Part shown: piece after piece, positions 7,060-8,507 of the stretch
Position numbering within the stretch: position 1 is the stretch's first letter
Layout of the letters: every line of letters begins with the position of its first letter
Assembly (NCBI GenBank): GCA_030619415.1
Contig: JAUXBM010000063.1
Span: 1-8,507 of the forward strand
Reading direction: 5' to 3'
DNA from: Chlorobiota bacterium
GTDB lineage: Bacteria; Bacteroidota; Bacteroidia; Bacteroidales; F082
DNA: 8,507 bases
The notes under the pieces: generated by a model
Told to the model about the DNA's origin: nothing
Database searches by the model: none
What the model saw: only the letters and a program-made list of their open reading frames with translations
Made by a program: the position numbers and the translations under genes

Positions 7060-8507
7060 ATGAAAAAGTTTTTATTCTTATTCCTGCCGGTTTTATTTCT
7101 GCTTTCACCTTTTGGTTCGATCGCTCAGATGGCAGATGCAGAGGTTTTTTTACCAAACGATCCGGCGGTTATTACCGGGACACTCGAAAACGGACTTAAG
7201 TACTATATCCGTCAAAATACCAAACCGGAAAAACGCGTTGAGTTTCGTTTATTGCTCAATGCCGGGTCTGTTCTTGAAGATGACGACCAGCAAGGCCTCG
7301 CGCACTTTATTGAGCACATGGCTTTTAACGGTACGGAAGACTTCAGTAAAAATGATTTAATCAGCTTCCTCGAAAAATCAGGATTGAATTTTGGGGCCGA
7401 CCTGAATGCTTACACCAGTTTTGATGAAACAGTTTATATGTTTCAGATGCCTTCTGACAGGCAAGGCCTGATTGATTCGGCTTTTATGGTTCTTGAGAAC
7501 TGGGCGCATAAACTCAGCTTCGACGATGAAGAAATTGACAAAGAAAGAGGAGTAGTACACGAAGAATGGCGCCTGGGCCTTGGCGCTCAAGACAGGATGA
7601 TGAAAGAATACATCCCGGTGATTTTCAAGGATTCAAGGTATGCTGAACGGCTGCCTATTGGAAAAATGAGTGTCATCGATTCGTGTGAGTATGATGTCGT
7701 AAAAAGATTCTATCACGATTGGTACCGACCTGATTTGATGGCCGTTGTTGTTGTAGGAGACATTGATCCAGCCATGGCTGAAGAAAAAATAAAAACACAT
7801 TTCAAAGATCTGGTATCACCCAAAGAAAAAAGAGAAAGGACTGAATTTAACATTCCTAACAATGATGTTCCCCTGGTAACTGTCGCTACTGACAAAGAGG
7901 CAACGGCCACTATGGCTGTGCTGATTAGAAAGCTCAACAAATTTCAGGTAAAAACCATTGGGAATTTCCGTACGAAACTCACACTCGATCTGTTCCTGGA
8001 AGTTTTAAACGCACGGCTTTTTGAGATTACGCAAGACCCCGATGCACCATTTATGTATTCGAGTTCCGGATATGGTGGCTTTGTGGCCCGCTCCCTCGAT
8101 GCTTTCTTTTTATCGGCTATGGTCAAAGAAAATAAAATCAATGAGGCTTTGACGGAAATGGCCCTCGAAAACAGAAGGATAAAAAGATATGGAGTTACGG
8201 AGGCGGAGTTGGAAAGACAAAAAGCGCAAATGCTCAGTAATATTGACAAAACCCTTGAAGAAAAAGACAAAACCGAATCGCGTGTTTTCGTCAGGGAATA
8301 CCTTGCTAATTTTCTGGAAAATGAAGCTTTTCCAGGCATTGAATATGAGGCCGAACTGGTTAAAAGGTTTTTACCCGGCATCACAGTGGATGAGGTCAAT
8401 CAAATGGCCTATTATGTTGGAAAACAGAATAACCTGATTGTATTGGTAACTGCTCCTGACAATGAGGAAGTTGTTATACCTACCGAAGAGGAAATATTGG
8501 CTGCTGT
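7060..8507 (+). CDS. PqqL-like M16 family zinc metallopeptidase, N-terminal half (runs off the right edge)
   Basis: The frame is open from ATG at 7060 to the window edge (482 full codons), so the gene continues beyond it. A signal peptide (MKKFLFLFLPVLFLLSPFGSIAQ, 1-23, cleavage near residue 22-23) places the enzyme in the periplasm. The M16 catalytic domain (about 37-180) carries the inverted zinc motif H82-F-I-E85-H86 within GLAHFIEHMAFNGT (79-92). E162, in EIDKERGVVHEEW, lies at the right distance to be the third zinc ligand, so the site looks intact. VEFRLLLNAGSVLEDDDQQG (60-79) and the Asn-Ala-Tyr-Thr segment near 116-119 are also typical. A second, non-catalytic M16_C-type domain starts near residue 205. 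Complete PqqL-like proteins have about 930 residues and two M16 halves, so roughly half should be missing. Its role is degradation of peptides in the periplasm, with the exact substrate unknown. It is transcribed divergently from the exporter operon. Confidence 0.93.
   Translation, partial: MKKFLFLFLPVLFLLSPFGSIAQMADAEVFLPNDPAVITGTLENGLKYYIRQNTKPEKRVEFRLLLNAGSVLEDDDQQGLAHFIEHMAFNGTEDFSKNDLISFLEKSGLNFGADLNAYTSFDETVYMFQMPSDRQGLIDSAFMVLENWAHKLSFDDEEIDKERGVVHEEWRLGLGAQDRMMKEYIPVIFKDSRYAERLPIGKMSVIDSCEYDVVKRFYHDWYRPDLMAVVVVGDIDPAMAEEKIKTHFKDLVSPKEKRERTEFNIPNNDVPLVTVATDKEATATMAVLIRKLNKFQVKTIGNFRTKLTLDLFLEVLNARLFEITQDPDAPFMYSSSGYGGFVARSLDAFFLSAMVKENKINEALTEMALENRRIKRYGVTEAELERQKAQMLSNIDKTLEEKDKTESRVFVREYLANFLENEAFPGIEYEAELVKRFLPGITVDEVNQMAYYVGKQNNLIVLVTAPDNEEVVIPTEEEILAA

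Noticed and set aside
7944..8399. Long minus-strand open frame (151 codons) opposite the M16 protease gene
   Set aside because: The plus strand here is an uninterrupted continuation of the M16 protease. The antisense translation is Ser-rich and low in recognisable motifs, as expected for a shadow frame.

Overview
The window looks like ordinary chromosomal DNA from a member of the Bacteroidota. It is AT-leaning. Genes lack clear Shine-Dalgarno sequences, and several upstream regions carry TAnnTTTG-like -7 elements. The gene content (a DUF7033-type polysaccharide deacetylase relative, DnaX with a Lys/Pro-rich linker, a TP0789/LolA-like protein paired with an RND exporter, and a PqqL-like M16 protease) also fits that phylum. 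A Bacteroidales/Marinilabiliales-like source is a guess. I see no tRNA, rRNA, CRISPR array, insertion sequence or phage gene.

Layout. Positions 1-1637 hold two genes on the minus strand, read right to left: a polysaccharide-deacetylase-like protein (324-1637), then, after a 75-nt gap, the N-terminal part of a FemAB/GNAT-like protein that runs off the left edge (1-248) and probably starts with TTG. A divergent intergenic region (1638-1831) separates this pair from dnaX (1832-3544, plus), the gamma/tau clamp-loader subunit of DNA polymerase III. dnaX converges on a two-gene minus-strand operon across a 213-nt gap. That operon is a 12-TM RND/MMPL exporter (4518-6770) followed by a LolA-like periplasmic protein (3758-4525), whose start codon overlaps the exporter stop by 8 nt. 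A 289-nt divergent region (6771-7059) then leads to an M16 zinc protease (7060 onward, plus), cut by the right edge after 482 codons.

How the genes may work together. The exporter and LolA-like protein are almost certainly one functional unit: an inner-membrane RND pump handing a hydrophobic substrate (lipid or lipoprotein) to a periplasmic carrier. The deacetylase-like and FemAB/GNAT-like pair probably modifies a cell-surface glycan or related envelope molecule. dnaX and the protease are independent neighbours. The most interesting points are the exporter/LolA-like pair with its asymmetric proton-relay residues, and the divergent catalytic motifs of the deacetylase-like protein. I found no clearly new system.
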